Below are positions 22,185 through 31,175 of a DNA stretch of 33,598 nucleotides, one piece after another. A model generated the notes under the pieces. That model ran no database searches, was not told the DNA's origin, and saw nothing but the letters and a program-made list of their open reading frames with translations. Position 1 is the first letter of the stretch, and every line of letters begins with the position of its first letter. The stretch is from positions 1 through 33,598 of the forward strand of contig SVQA01000014.1 of NCBI GenBank assembly GCA_015065545.1, given 5' to 3'. Source of the stretch: Oscillospiraceae bacterium (GTDB taxonomy: Bacteria > Bacillota > Clostridia > Oscillospirales > Acutalibacteraceae). The position numbers were made by a program, and so were the translations under genes.

Positions 22185-22784
22185 TTATTCAAAATAGAGT
22201 GTTTGATACATTTGCTCTGCTTTTTTTATTTTTTCTATGTAGTTCTTGGTTTCATTGTAAGGGATTTTATAGAGGGTTTTGCCGTCTTTGGAATATTCCT
22301 CGTTTTTGAGCCAAGAGGTAACAGCACCGGGACCTGCATTGTAAGCGGCACAGGTGGTGTATAAATCCTCGAAGCCGTAGGTGTCTGTCATATACCGCAG
22401 ATAGTAAACACCGTAGTCTATATTTACTTCGGGAGCGGTGATGTCTTCGGGGGTTTCTTCTCCTCTTTTTTCGGCAAGATACTCGAAGGTTTCGGGCATA
22501 AGCTGCATAAGTCCCTGTGCACCTGCCGAGGAGCTGGCATCTTCGCGGAATTTACTTTCTGTAAAAATAACGGCACAGATAAAGGCAGGGTCCATATCGT
22601 AGTCCTCTGAAGCTTTAAGTATGGCATTTTCGTGCTCAAGGGGATAAAATTTTCTGTCGATGTTTTTCTTCAGTTCCGAGATAACACCCGTTGCCATCAG
22701 TATAACTGTAGCAAGAAGCAACAGAAATACGACTGTAATTGCAGTTTTAAACCCGCGTTTCTTTTTTCGTCTTCGTCTGGTCAT
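22185..22784 (-). CDS. Membrane-anchored lytic transglycosylase (SLT domain)
   Basis: A 199-residue protein. A very basic start (RRRRKKKRG) is followed by a transmembrane helix (about 14-34) and an SLT/lysozyme-like domain (about 50-190) outside the membrane. It shows the family motifs: catalytic Glu76 in FTESKFRED, then SSAGAQGLMQLMP and CAAYNAGPGAV. It cuts peptidoglycan glycan strands with formation of 1,6-anhydromuramic ends. Firmicutes place this kind of gene next to coaE, as here: its ATG overlaps the coaE stop by four bases. It is the last gene of the hflX-to-transglycosylase run. Confidence 0.93.
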   Translation of the reverse strand: MTRRRRKKKRGFKTAITVVFLLLLATVILMATGVISELKKNIDRKFYPLEHENAILKASEDYDMDPAFICAVIFTESKFREDASSSAGAQGLMQLMPETFEYLAEKRGEETPEDITAPEVNIDYGVYYLRYMTDTYGFEDLYTTCAAYNAGPGAVTSWLKNEEYSKDGKTLYKIPYNETKNYIEKIKKAEQMYQTLYFE

Positions 22785-23380
22785 ATAATCTCCTTGATTA
22801 TCTTGTTTGTATTGGAGAGGAGAGTGTCAAAGTCTTTATCGTTTACAATAACAAAATTAGACTTATCTGTGTAGAAAGAGTCCTCTTTCTGTGCTTTTAT
22901 ACGTGCATAGGCTTGTTCTTCCGTAATGTTATCTCTGTTTAAAATTCGTTCAAGGCGAAGTTCTTTGGGTGCAATAACAGAGATAATCAGATCGCACATT
23001 TTATCCATATTTGCCTCGAATAAAGTGGGAGCATCGAAGATAATGTTTTTGTATCCTTTAAGACTTAAATCCTCAAACTCATTAAGGCTTAAAGCAATAA
23101 TAACTGGATGAGTGATTGAATTTAACAGTTCTGTGTTTTCTTTGTTTGAGAAGGCAACCTTTGCCAGTGCTTTTCGGTTTATGGTGTCGTCTTTGGAAAG
23201 AATGTCTGTGCCGAATGCTTCTGTGAGCTTTTTTATGCATTCTTTGTCACAAAGAGCTTTGTGGGCGATTTTGTCCGCATCAACGGATGCAAAACCATTT
23301 TCTTCGAATATATGAGAAACAGCTGATTTGCCTGAGCCAGTGGGACCTGTAAGCCCTATAAGTCTGTATTCCTTACTCAA
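22781..23380 (-). CDS. coaE: Dephospho-CoA kinase
   Basis: A 199-residue P-loop kinase. GLTGPTGSGKS (residues 9-18) is the Walker A motif, followed by the CoaE signature DADKIAHKAL and later HPVI (HP motif) and FDAPTLFEANMD. It phosphorylates dephospho-CoA, the last step of coenzyme A synthesis. It starts with TTG at 23380, preceded by GAGGTGAT at 7 bp spacing. The start overlaps the end of the threonylcarbamoyl-AMP synthase gene by eight bases, and its stop overlaps the transglycosylase start, so translation is tightly coupled. Confidence 0.95.
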   Translation of the reverse strand: MSKEYRLIGLTGPTGSGKSAVSHIFEENGFASVDADKIAHKALCDKECIKKLTEAFGTDILSKDDTINRKALAKVAFSNKENTELLNSITHPVIIALSLNEFEDLSLKGYKNIIFDAPTLFEANMDKMCDLIISVIAPKELRLERILNRDNITEEQAYARIKAQKEDSFYTDKSNFVIVNDKDFDTLLSNTNKIIKEII

Positions 23381-24401
23381 GTGTAATCACCTCGAAACCT
23401 GCGGCACGGATAAGACGGTTAAAAAGTGCCATACCAAGTCCCTGTGCTTTTGGACAGCGGACATAAACTGTGTCGATACCCTCAAGAGTGTCTGCAGTAC
23501 GCAAAGCAGAGAAGAGGTTATGTGCTTGAGAATCATAGTCGTCTTTATCGCCGAGGGGAATGGATTTAACATTTAAATATTCTGTATCGGAATTATAACA
23601 CAGAGCGGCAGTAGAATTATTATCCTTTGAATTTAAAAAGTCGATAAACTTTTTGTCGTCGCTCTTTACAAGATAAACCTTTGCTTTAGGTGCATAGTGA
23701 CGGTACTTCATACCGGGAGATGCGGCTTCTTCTCCTTCTTTGAGTTTTTCGAGTACTGCGTCGCTCAGGTTTACATTACCCAGAACCGATGAAAGCTCCT
23801 CAAGGGTTACCTTGCCCGGGCGGAGAACAGTGGGGGTTTCTGTGCATAGGGTTATAACTGTACTCTCAAGCCCTACTTCACTGCTTCCTCCATCAATGAT
23901 AAGGGGGATTCTTCCGTTCATATCTTCGAAAACATGCTGAGCGGTAGTGGGACTTGGGCTGCCCGAAAGATTGGCAGAAGGTGCAGCTAAAGGGCAGCCT
24001 GCAGCCTTTATAAGCTCCCTTGCAACCTTGTGGGAAGGCAGACGCACAGCAACAGAGTCAAGACCGCCTGTTACAACCGAGGGTACAGACTCGCCTTTGG
24101 GCATAATGATTGTGAGAGGTCCGGGCCAAAAAGCATCTGCCAGTTTCTTGGCGGTTTTGGAAAATTCTTTTACAAGTCCGTATTTTTCTATTTCTTCAAT
24201 ACGGCTTATATGTACAATAAGAGGGTTGTCAGAGGGTCTGCCTTTTGCAATAAAAATTGAGCTTACAGCGTCTGCATCCAGAGCGTTAGCGGCAAGACCG
24301 TAAACGGTTTCTGTAGGCATACCCACAAGACCGCCGTCTCGGAGAATCTGTGCGGCGGCTTCTATGTTCTCTTTTGCAGGCTTTAAAAGCTGTGTGTTCA
24401 T
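23373..24401 (-). CDS. ywlC: L-threonylcarbamoyladenylate synthase (Sua5/YwlC)
   Basis: A 342-residue protein with a YrdC core (about 10-190) and the C-terminal Sua5 extension (about 230-342). Core motifs are VGMPTETVYGLAANALD, AKGRPSDNPLIVHI, and later SANLSGSPSPTTAQHV. It makes threonylcarbamoyl-AMP from threonine, bicarbonate and ATP for the t6A modification of tRNAs reading ANN codons. The long Sua5 form (not the short TsaC) is the one found next to prfA in Firmicutes, as here. The ATG at 24401 lies one base after the prfA stop. The longer open frame into prfA is not used. Confidence 0.95.
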   Translation of the reverse strand: MNTQLLKPAKENIEAAAQILRDGGLVGMPTETVYGLAANALDADAVSSIFIAKGRPSDNPLIVHISRIEEIEKYGLVKEFSKTAKKLADAFWPGPLTIIMPKGESVPSVVTGGLDSVAVRLPSHKVARELIKAAGCPLAAPSANLSGSPSPTTAQHVFEDMNGRIPLIIDGGSSEVGLESTVITLCTETPTVLRPGKVTLEELSSVLGNVNLSDAVLEKLKEGEEAASPGMKYRHYAPKAKVYLVKSDDKKFIDFLNSKDNNSTAALCYNSDTEYLNVKSIPLGDKDDYDSQAHNLFSALRTADTLEGIDTVYVRCPKAQGLGMALFNRLIRAAGFEVITLE

Positions 24402-24402
24402 T

Positions 24403-25488
24403 TTAACTGTCCATACTTTCTTTGAGTTTTTCGGCTCTGTCAGCGGCAATAAGCGGGTCGATGAGTACATCGAGGGTACCGTTTACAATCTGGTCAAGCT
24501 GATAGAGTGTGAGTCCTATGCGATGGTCGGTAACTCGATTTTCGCGATAGTTGTAGGTGCGGATGCGTTCGCTTCTGTCACCTGTGCCTACCTGAGATTT
24601 TCTGTCTGCGGCAATAGCACCTGCCTGCTCCTGTTGTTTTTCAGACAGGAGTCGGCTTTTGAGTACTTTCATCGCCTTGTCTTTGTTTTTATACTGGCTT
24701 CGCTCGTCCTGACACTCAACCACCATACCTGTGGGCAGGTGAGTGATTCGGATAGCAGAGGAGGTTTTGTTGATGTGCTGACCGCCTGCACCGGAGGAGC
24801 GGAAGGTATCTATTTTAAGGTCGGAAGGGTTGATGTCCACCTCTACATCTTCTGCCTCAGGAAGCACTGCTACAGTAACAGTAGAGGTGTGGATTCTGCC
24901 GCCTGATTCGGTTTCCGGAACACGTTGTACCCGGTGTACTCCGCTTTCATACTTAAGTTTTGAGTAAGCACCGAAGCCCTCAAGCATAAAGGATACCTCC
25001 TTGATGCCTCCGAGTCCCGTTTCGGAAATATTGATTACATCCGGCTTGTAGCCTGCACTTTCTGCGTACATGGTGTACATTCGAAAGAGCACTGCACAGA
25101 AGAGTGCTGCTTCCTCTCCGCCTGCACCTGCTCGGATTTCCACAATAACGTTCTTGTCGTCGTTGGGGTCTTTTGGAAGAAGGAGTATGCGAAGCTCGTT
25201 CTCAATTTCGGGAATGGAACGTTTGGCTTCGTCCAGCTCCTCCTGAGCTATAACTTTGAGTTCCTCGTCAGCCTCACTGTCAGAGAGAATTGAGAGGGAG
25301 TCCTCGATGGTTTCTTTGGCTAAGTTGTATTCTTTTATCTTTTCAACAATGGGCTCAATGGAGTGAAGCTCTTTCATAATCTCGGTGTAGCGTGCATTGT
25401 CGGAAGCGACCGAGGGATCATAGAGCATTTTTGAGAGCTCGTCGTATCTTTTTTTGAAAATTTCTGTTTTTTGAAACAAGGTATTCAT
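24403..25488 (-). CDS. prfA: Peptide chain release factor 1
   Basis: A 361-residue release factor for UAA and UAG codons. It has the peptidyl-hydrolysis motif [12 protein letters not shown] (GGQ at 235-237) and the stop-codon-reading loop [14 protein letters not shown] with the PxT motif typical of RF1 (RF2 has SPF). The PCRF domain is at the front with [14 protein letters not shown]. Start is uncertain: AAGGA directly abuts the ATG at 25488, whereas a TTG at 25479 (reading [15 protein letters not shown]) has ideal spacing and matches the usual RF1 N-terminus. It follows the DUF951 gene by 14 bp and precedes ywlC by one base. Confidence 0.97.
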   Translation of the reverse strand: MNTLFQKTEIFKKRYDELSKMLYDPSVASDNARYTEIMKELHSIEPIVEKIKEYNLAKETIEDSLSILSDSEADEELKVIAQEELDEAKRSIPEIENELRILLLPKDPNDDKNVIVEIRAGAGGEEAALFCAVLFRMYTMYAESAGYKPDVINISETGLGGIKEVSFMLEGFGAYSKLKYESGVHRVQRVPETESGGRIHTSTVTVAVLPEAEDVEVDINPSDLKIDTFRSSGAGGQHINKTSSAIRITHLPTGMVVECQDERSQYKNKDKAMKVLKSRLLSEKQQEQAGAIAADRKSQVGTGDRSERIRTYNYRENRVTDHRIGLTLYQLDQIVNGTLDVLIDPLIAADRAEKLKESMDS

Positions 25489-25502
25489 TCCTTTTTGTAG
25501 AA

Positions 25503-25691
25503 TTACTCCTGTGTGTCAGAGAGGATTTTTTTGATATTCTTTTCTACCTTTGAGCGAGGGAGCATAACTTCGTGGTTGCAACCCTCACAGAGAATCTTAA
25601 AGTCCATACCGATGCGGTTAACTCTGAAAATTCTGCATCCGCAGGGGTGTGGCTTTTTCATTTCCAGTCTGTCGCCGACTTTAATATCCAT
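25503..25691 (-). CDS. DUF951 family small protein
   Basis: A 62-residue protein with the DUF951 pattern: [20 protein letters not shown], then the NRIGMDFKI stretch, then [15 protein letters not shown] and CEGC could bind a metal ion. Members are small, conserved in Firmicutes, often near ychF, prfA or translation genes, and of unknown function. AAGGAG precedes the ATG. It lies between hflX and prfA in the same operon. Confidence 0.92.
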   Translation of the reverse strand: MDIKVGDRLEMKKPHPCGCRIFRVNRIGMDFKILCEGCNHEVMLPRSKVEKNIKKILSDTQE

Positions 25692-25728
25692 AGGGTTTCT
25701 CCTTAAATATATGAAGTGTAAAAAAGCT

Positions 25729-26979
25729 TTAGTCTAAGGCATAGTCCCGAACCTTGTGCCAGAACTTTTCGTCGATGATAGCCTCGGCTAAAATGCCCTC
25801 TGCTGTGTATTCTTCAGAAAGGAGTGTGGCTGTCTGGCGGATTTCGGCAATAAGACTTGCTTTTGAGAAGGGGACAAGCATCTTGACCTTCTTGACTCTT
25901 ACGGGCAGGTTTTCTTCGATTGCAACAAGTAGGTTTTCAATTCCTTCGCCTGTCTTGGCAGAAATCTTAACGCTTGTGCCAAAATCAATGTCTATGGTCT
26001 GTGACTCTAAAAGGTCGCATTTGTTTAGCACGGAAATAATGGGAGTTTCACCGCAACCCAATTCTTTTAAAATGTCACGGGTAACCTCAAGGTGAAGAGT
26101 GGCTTCCTCGTCACTTGCATCGCATACATTAAGGATAATATCTGCCTTTGCGGCTTCTTCCAGAGTAGATTTGAAGGCTTCTACCAAATGGTGAGGAAGT
26201 CGTCTTACAAAGCCTACTGTATCAATAAGCATAACTGTAACTCCCTGAGGAAGCTTGAGAGAGCGGGAGGTGGGATCAAGTGTTGCAAAGAGCTTGTCCT
26301 CTGCAAGTACACCTGCCTCGGTAAGATAGTTCATAAGCGTGGATTTTCCTGCGTTGGTGTAGCCAACGATTGCAACGGTTATAACGGAGTTTTTCTCTCG
26401 TCTTCTGCGAAGCTCGTTTCTGTGATTTTCTACTTCTTTCAGCTGTGCTTTTACTGTTTCCATTCTGCGACGTATATGTCGCTTGTCGGTCTCAAGCTTT
26501 GTTTCGCCGGGGCCTCGGGTACCGATACCGCCGCCAAGACGGGAGAGGGCAATGCCCTTACCTGTAAGACGGGGCAAGGAGTATTTCAGCTGAGCAAGTT
26601 CAACCTGAAGCTTACCTTCCTTTGACCTTGCTCTCTGTGAGAAAATATCAAGGATAAGGGTGGTGCGGTCCACTACTCTCACATCGGTCTCTTGTTCTAT
26701 ATTACGAATCTGTGTGGGAGAAAGCTCACAGTCAAAAATTATAAGGTCGATTTCTTCTGCCTCGCAGAATTCCTTTATTTCTATAAGCTTGCCCGAGCCT
26801 ACACAAGTGGCGGTGTCAGGTCGCTCTAATTTCTGGCTTATGGATGCCACCGGCTTTGCACCTGCGGACTCTGTAAGTTCAAAAAGCTCAGAAAGAGAGC
26901 TTTCTGCGTCGAAATCTCCTGTATCTACTGACACGAGCAAAGCTCTGTCGATTTTTTCCTGAGTTTCAAAAAGTTCCAT
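25729..26979 (-). CDS. hflX: GTPase HflX
   Basis: A 416-residue ribosome-associated GTPase. The N-terminal HflX domain (about 1-190) includes the glycine-rich ALSRLGGGIGTRGPGETKLE segment and is followed by a charged coiled helix. The G domain has G1 GYTNAGKST, G3 DTVGF and G4 NKCD. HflX splits or rescues stalled ribosomes after stress. AAAGAGGTAACT precedes the ATG. The gene is first in a six-gene minus-strand run down to 22185, with a promoter at 27022-27050. Confidence 0.97.
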   Translation of the reverse strand: MELFETQEKIDRALLVSVDTGDFDAESSLSELFELTESAGAKPVASISQKLERPDTATCVGSGKLIEIKEFCEAEEIDLIIFDCELSPTQIRNIEQETDVRVVDRTTLILDIFSQRARSKEGKLQVELAQLKYSLPRLTGKGIALSRLGGGIGTRGPGETKLETDKRHIRRRMETVKAQLKEVENHRNELRRRREKNSVITVAIVGYTNAGKSTLMNYLTEAGVLAEDKLFATLDPTSRSLKLPQGVTVMLIDTVGFVRRLPHHLVEAFKSTLEEAAKADIILNVCDASDEEATLHLEVTRDILKELGCGETPIISVLNKCDLLESQTIDIDFGTSVKISAKTGEGIENLLVAIEENLPVRVKKVKMLVPFSKASLIAEIRQTATLLSEEYTAEGILAEAIIDEKFWHKVRDYALD

Positions 26980-27021
26980 AGTTACCTCTTTTGCTTTACC
27001 CCAAATTATAGTATATAAAAT

Positions 27022-27050
27022 ATTATAATATATATTGTGATGTTTGTAAA
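27022..27050 (-). promoter_or_regulatory. Promoter of the hflX operon
   Basis: On the minus strand TTTACA (27045-27050), a 17-bp spacer and TATAAT (27022-27027). A second TATAAT lies 17 bp further down (27005-27010) without a good -35 box. Confidence 0.65.
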
Positions 27051-27059
27051 TAATTTGCC

Positions 27060-27087
27060 TTGAAATAATCCGCTTATGTGATATAAT
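27060..27087 (+). promoter_or_regulatory. Promoter of the pyridoxamine kinase gene
   Basis: TTGAAA (27060-27065), a 16-bp spacer, then TATAAT (27082-27087) with an upstream TG. It is divergent from the hflX promoter. Confidence 0.65.
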
Positions 27088-27131
27088 CAGTAATGTATTT
27101 TTAGTATTCCCCGAGAGTAAGGTGAAAACTT

Positions 27132-27974
27132 ATGAAACAAAAAAGAACAGTAGCAATTAACGATATTTCCTGTATGGGTAAATGCTCTCTGACAGTTGCG
27201 CTTCCGATTATTTCTTCTTTGGGAATTGAGACGATAGTGCTTCCTACTGCTGTGCTCTCTGCACATACTGCTTTTGAAGGCTTTACGTTTTGTGATTTAA
27301 CAGATGAATTTACTCCTGTAACAGAGCATTGGAAACAAAGAGGAGAGCAGTTTGATTGTATCTATTCAGGTTATCTGGGCTCTCAGAGGCAAATTGACCT
27401 TGTGGCAAGATTTATTGATGATTTTAAAGGTGACACCACAAAGGTTATAATTGATCCTGTGCTTGGTGACCACGGCAGACTGTATAAGAATTTTACACAG
27501 GATTTTGCCGACAGTATGGCAAAGCTTTGCAGTAAAGCAGACGTTATAACTCCAAATCTTACAGAGGCATCTTTTATGCTTGGAACAGAGTATAAAGGTG
27601 AGGGTTACACAGAAGAATACATCAAAGAATTGCTCAAAAAGCTCGCAGGTTTAGGTGCTAAAAAAATCATCCTCACAGGAGTGAGCTTTGACGAAAAACG
27701 CTTGGGTGTTGCCTGCTACGATTCACTCACAAAAGAGTATACATATTATGCAGGCGAGCGTATAGAGAGTATGTTCCACGGCACAGGCGATGTATGGGCA
27801 AGCTCATTCACAGCGGCTTATGTGAAGGGCTACGGCTTTGAGGAGGCGGCAAGGATTGCAACTGACTTTACAGTTGAGTGTATCAAAGCTACAATCGACG
27901 ATAAAGACAACCACTGGTATGGAGTTAAATTCGAAAATTGTCTTGCGGACTTCTGCATAAAATACGCAAAATAA
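27132..27974 (+). CDS. Pyridoxamine/pyridoxal kinase
   Basis: A 280-residue ribokinase-fold enzyme of the PdxK/PdxY type. It has the start VAINDISCMGKCSLTVALP, the ATP-site DPVLGDHGRLY (108-118), TPNLTEA (140-146), and the anion-hole and catalytic FHGTGDVWAS with Asp220. It phosphorylates pyridoxal, pyridoxamine or pyridoxine in vitamin B6 salvage. ThiD-like hydroxymethylpyrimidine kinases share the fold but not the SCMGKCSL start. AAGGTG precedes the ATG. It is a single gene with its own promoter and terminator. Confidence 0.93.
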   Translation: MKQKRTVAINDISCMGKCSLTVALPIISSLGIETIVLPTAVLSAHTAFEGFTFCDLTDEFTPVTEHWKQRGEQFDCIYSGYLGSQRQIDLVARFIDDFKGDTTKVIIDPVLGDHGRLYKNFTQDFADSMAKLCSKADVITPNLTEASFMLGTEYKGEGYTEEYIKELLKKLAGLGAKKIILTGVSFDEKRLGVACYDSLTKEYTYYAGERIESMFHGTGDVWASSFTAAYVKGYGFEEAARIATDFTVECIKATIDDKDNHWYGVKFENCLADFCIKYAK

Positions 27975-27987
27975 TGCATAAATTTTC

Positions 27988-28021
27988 ACTCCCTTTGTGT
28001 TCTTGCAAGGGGAGTTTTTAT
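27988..28021 (+). terminator. Terminator of the pyridoxamine kinase gene
   Basis: A 10-bp stem (27988-27997 with 28006-28015, one G-U) followed by TTTTATT. Confidence 0.8.
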
Positions 28022-28038
28022 TATGTTAAAAAAGGTAC

Positions 28039-28068
28039 TTGCAGTTGCATATATATGTATGATATAAT
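28039..28068 (+). promoter_or_regulatory. Promoter of proBA
   Basis: TTGCAG (28039-28044), an 18-bp spacer and TATAAT (28063-28068). Confidence 0.6.
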
Positions 28069-28094
28069 ATTAAAATAGACTTTTAAAATAGGGG

Positions 28095-28892
28095 ATGTAT
28101 TTTGTGGACCTCAAAAGAATAGTTATTAAGGTGGGCACTTCCACCCTTACATACGAAAACGGCAAGGCAAATTTCAGGCGTATTGATAAGCTCTGTAAAG
28201 TACTTTCCGATATTCACAATCAGGGCAGGGAGATTATCCTTGTTTCCTCCGGCGCTGTGGGCATAGGAATGGGTAAGCTGGGACTTCCCGAAAAACCCAA
28301 GGCTACAAAAGAAAAACAGGCTTTGGCGGCTGTTGGTCAGTGTGAGCTTATGTTTATGTACGATAAGCTCTTCGGCGAGTACAACAATATGGTGGCACAG
28401 GTGCTTCTTACCCGCGATACAGTAGATTCAGAACACAAAAAAGAGAACGTTCTAAATACCTTCAACACTTTGCTTTCTATGGGAATTATCCCTATTGTTA
28501 ATGAAAACGATACTGTGGCTATTGATGAGCTTGAAGGTCATAATTTCGGCGATAATGATATGCTCTCCTCCATTGTTGCAAAGCTTGTTTCGGCAGATGC
28601 ACTTGTGATTCTTACTGATATTGACGGGCTTTATGATTCAGACCCCAGAAAGAATAAGGATGCAAAACGTATCGAGTGTGTTGAGAAAATTACCGAAGAG
28701 ATTGAGCAGATGGCAGGCGGCTCAGGCTCTAATCGAGGTACAGGCGGTATGACCACCAAGGTAATGGCGGCAAAGTATGTAACCGAGTCGGGTATCGACT
28801 GCTATGTTATTGCAGGCGACGACCCTGAGCGAATCTACGATGTAACTGATAAGAAAAGTGTAGGTACACTTTTCTGTGGCAATAAAAACTAA
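28095..28892 (+). CDS. proB: Glutamate 5-kinase
   Basis: A 265-residue amino-acid kinase without the C-terminal PUA domain of the ~370-residue E. coli type. Key motifs are RIVIKVGTSTL, SSGAVGIGMGKLGL, VNENDTVAI and SNRGTGGMTTKV. It makes gamma-glutamyl phosphate, the first and feedback-controlled step of proline synthesis. Start is uncertain: the ATG at 28095 lies inside the GGGG ribosome-binding site, while a GTG at 28104 (reading MDLKRIVIKVG) is well spaced and matches family starts. proA follows 24 bp downstream. Confidence 0.96.
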   Translation: MYFVDLKRIVIKVGTSTLTYENGKANFRRIDKLCKVLSDIHNQGREIILVSSGAVGIGMGKLGLPEKPKATKEKQALAAVGQCELMFMYDKLFGEYNNMVAQVLLTRDTVDSEHKKENVLNTFNTLLSMGIIPIVNENDTVAIDELEGHNFGDNDMLSSIVAKLVSADALVILTDIDGLYDSDPRKNKDAKRIECVEKITEEIEQMAGGSGSNRGTGGMTTKVMAAKYVTESGIDCYVIAGDDPERIYDVTDKKSVGTLFCGNKN

Positions 28893-28916
28893 GACCTTAT
28901 AAAAGGAGATATATTT

Positions 28917-30161
28917 ATGACTATGAACGAGATGGGAAAAAGAGCAAAGGACGCTGCAAGAATCCTGGCTTCATCTGATAGTGTTTTAAGAACTAAAGCG
29001 CTTAATGCTTTGGCAGATGCTCTTGAAGCAAACTGCGATTTTATCCTCAATGAGAACGAAAAGGATTTGCAGGCAGGAAGAGATGCAGGTATGAGCAAAT
29101 CTCTCCTTGATCGTCTTGCTCTTACAAAAGACAGAGTTTCTTCTATGGCTCAGGGAGCAAGACAGGTTGCGGCATTTGCAGACCCTATAGGCACTGTTCT
29201 TTCAGGCAGTGTTATGCCCAATGGCTTGGAGGTTACAAAGGTAAGAGTACCTCTGGGTGTTATCGGTATTATCTACGAGGCTCGTCCCAATGTTACCGCT
29301 GACGCGGCGGCTCTTTGCCTTAAATCCGGCAACGCTGTAATCCTCAGAGGCGGTAAGGAAGCAATCAACTCCAACATCGCTGTTGCACAGGTTATGCGTA
29401 AGGCGGTAGAGGAAGCAGGACTTCCTGTAGACTCAATTCAGCTGGTAACCGATACCACAAGACAGAGTTCTATTGAACTTATGGGTCTTACAGATTACCT
29501 TGATGTGCTTATTCCCCGCGGCGGTGCAGGTCTTATCAAGGCAACAGTTGAGAATGCAAAGGTGCCTGTTATTGAAACAGGTACAGGTAACTGCCACGTT
29601 TATGTAGACGAGTTTGCAGATTTCAAAATGGCAACCGATATTATCTTTAACGCAAAGACATCCCGTCCCTCTGTATGTAATGCGATTGAGAGTGTGCTTG
29701 TACATGAGAGTGTTGCTGAAGAAGTGCTGCCCATGATAAAAGCGGAGCTCCAGAAAATGAACGTAGAAATCCGCGGTTGCGAGGTAACAAGGAAAATCCT
29801 CGGTGACAGTGTGGTGGAAGCTACCGAAGAAGATTATGCTACAGAATTTCTTGATTATATCCTTGCTGTGAAGGTTGTGGACTCTATCGATGAGGCAATA
29901 GAGCATATTGCAAAGTATTCCACTGGTCATAGCGAATGCATTGTTACAAAAGATTTCCAGAACGCAAACAGATTTACGAAAGAGGTAGATGCTGCTGCAG
30001 TTTATGTTAACGCATCCACCCGCTTTACCGACGGCGGTGAGTTTGGCTTAGGTGCTGAAATCGGCATTTCAACACAAAAACTTCACGCCAGAGGTCCTAT
30101 GGGAATAAATGAACTCACCAGCATGAAGTTTATCGTAAAAGGCTCGGGTCAGGTAAGATAA
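28917..30161 (+). CDS. proA: Glutamate-5-semialdehyde dehydrogenase (gamma-glutamyl phosphate reductase)
   Basis: A 414-residue aldehyde-dehydrogenase-superfamily enzyme. It has the nucleotide-site region VRVPLGVIGIIYEARPNVT, the catalytic Cys254 in SRPSVCNAIES, and RGGAGLI and TGTGNCHVYVD in the ProA pattern. It reduces gamma-glutamyl phosphate with NADPH to glutamate semialdehyde, the second step of proline synthesis. AAAGGAG lies 8 bp before the ATG. Its stop codon lies in a 9-bp dyad that also covers the stop of the convergent gene at 30170. Confidence 0.97.
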   Translation: MTMNEMGKRAKDAARILASSDSVLRTKALNALADALEANCDFILNENEKDLQAGRDAGMSKSLLDRLALTKDRVSSMAQGARQVAAFADPIGTVLSGSVMPNGLEVTKVRVPLGVIGIIYEARPNVTADAAALCLKSGNAVILRGGKEAINSNIAVAQVMRKAVEEAGLPVDSIQLVTDTTRQSSIELMGLTDYLDVLIPRGGAGLIKATVENAKVPVIETGTGNCHVYVDEFADFKMATDIIFNAKTSRPSVCNAIESVLVHESVAEEVLPMIKAELQKMNVEIRGCEVTRKILGDSVVEATEEDYATEFLDYILAVKVVDSIDEAIEHIAKYSTGHSECIVTKDFQNANRFTKEVDAAAVYVNASTRFTDGGEFGLGAEIGISTQKLHARGPMGINELTSMKFIVKGSGQVR

Positions 30162-30178
30162 TCTGAGCCTCAGATTAT
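30158..30178. other. Short dyad shared by two convergent stops
   Basis: A perfect 9-bp inverted repeat, ATAATCTGA-GCC-TCAGATTAT, contains the stop codons of proA and of the opposing gene. It lacks a T run on either strand, so it is at best a weak bidirectional terminator. Confidence 0.4.
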
Positions 30179-30502
30179 TAAATACAGAAGTGCAAGCACA
30201 GTTGCAGGGTCGGAGTTTTCTTCGCTTATAAGTATGAGAATCAGCAGGAGGATAAGGAGTTTTTCTTTATCCTCAAAGAGCGAAGATACAGGAAGAGTGC
30301 TTTTCTCAAAGGATGAGTTTTCTTTTGAATATTCTTCCTTTTCTGAATGTTTTTCTTCCTGAGTGTTGTGATTGGAATTCTGTGGACTATTATGTTTCCT
30401 TTGCGAGTTGTTTGCAGGAGGAGGATAAGGAGTGTTTCTTCTTTGGCTGTTTGAGTGCATTTCTCCGGCACGGCGCAATGCCTCTGCTTCTATGGAATCC
30501 AT
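30170..30502 (-). CDS. Hypothetical protein, hydrophilic with hydrophobic C-terminus
   Basis: I do not recognise this 110-residue protein. The first ~70 residues are hydrophilic, rich in Asn, Gln, Ser, Lys and Glu, and probably disordered. The last ~38 are hydrophobic: KLLILLLILILISEENSDPA and TVLALLYLII, which could form a short membrane hairpin. AGGAAAGATATGG is at the start. It is the last of three closely packed small genes (30170-31117). The trio lies between proA and a phosphodiesterase gene. Confidence 0.7.
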   Translation of the reverse strand: MDSIEAEALRRAGEMHSNSQRRNTPYPPPANNSQRKHNSPQNSNHNTQEEKHSEKEEYSKENSSFEKSTLPVSSLFEDKEKLLILLLILILISEENSDPATVLALLYLII

Positions 30503-30513
30503 ATCTTTCCTCC

Positions 30514-30915
30514 TTAAAATAAACCTTGAGTTTTGAGTATGGGCAATAGCCTCATTACCTTAAGCATCTTGTTTGCGTCGTCCAGCCGTTTGCGTTTATC
30601 TTGGGATAAAAAAGGTTTTAAGGCATTAAGAAGAGCTGTGCTTTCGTCCTCTTTATTAAAGCCTTTTAGAAGCGGCAGAAACTTTTTAATTGAGCTTATG
30701 GTGCTTAAATCAATGGAATTATTTTGCTCTTCCTTTGGTGAGAGCAGAGCTGAAAGAGTACTTATGTCAAAGCCTTTTTCGCTGCTGATCGATGCTTTTG
30801 CAGGTTCTTGGACTTTTGAATCGGTAAGTCCTAAGGTCTTGCCTAAATCCTGTATTTTTCTCATGGCTTCAGGGTCGGACAGAATAGAGGAAATGGTGCT
30901 TTCTATATCAGCCAT
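30514..30915 (-). CDS. Hypothetical protein, middle gene of a three-gene unit
   Basis: A 133-residue helical protein without recognisable domains. It starts ADIESTISSILSDPEAMRKI, and its second half holds the repeated-looking helical stretches IKKFLPLLKGF, LLNALKPFL and MLKVMRLLPIL, which share an xxLLPxLK-type pattern. It could pack as an amphipathic helical bundle or lie on the membrane surface. It overlaps the gene upstream (30908-31117) by eight bases and precedes the next by 11, so all three are probably made together. Confidence 0.72.
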   Translation of the reverse strand: MADIESTISSILSDPEAMRKIQDLGKTLGLTDSKVQEPAKASISSEKGFDISTLSALLSPKEEQNNSIDLSTISSIKKFLPLLKGFNKEDESTALLNALKPFLSQDKRKRLDDANKMLKVMRLLPILKTQGLF

Positions 30916-31117
30916 TATTCTTTAGCTTTCTGATAAGCTCCTGCACCTTCGGGTTCGAGAGGAACTTATTTGTTTCCTCGGGGCTTGAGAGAATGCTCTT
31001 TACTTTCTCTCTTTGATCGGGACTGAGCCTTTGCATAAGGCTCTCAGCGTTCTGTCCCTTTGCGCTTTTCAGCAAATCACCGTATGGATTGTTTCCTCGT
31101 TTTTCTGTGTTTGCCAT
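30908..31117 (-). CDS. Hypothetical small protein, first gene of a three-gene unit
   Basis: A 69-residue, charged, helical protein. LMQRLSPDQREKVKSILSSP and ETNKFLSNPKVQELIRKLK give two predicted helices. 'SNPKVQELI' in this protein and 'SDPEAMRKI' in the next are similar, hinting that the two share a short helical motif. AAGGAGGTGATTTC precedes the ATG. It starts the unit, divergent from the phosphodiesterase gene. Function unknown. Confidence 0.75.
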   Translation of the reverse strand: MANTEKRGNNPYGDLLKSAKGQNAESLMQRLSPDQREKVKSILSSPEETNKFLSNPKVQELIRKLKNNG

Positions 31118-31175
31118 GAAATCACCTCCTTAAAATATATGCGGTCATAAGTATAATATGACGGAAAGGCAGTTT

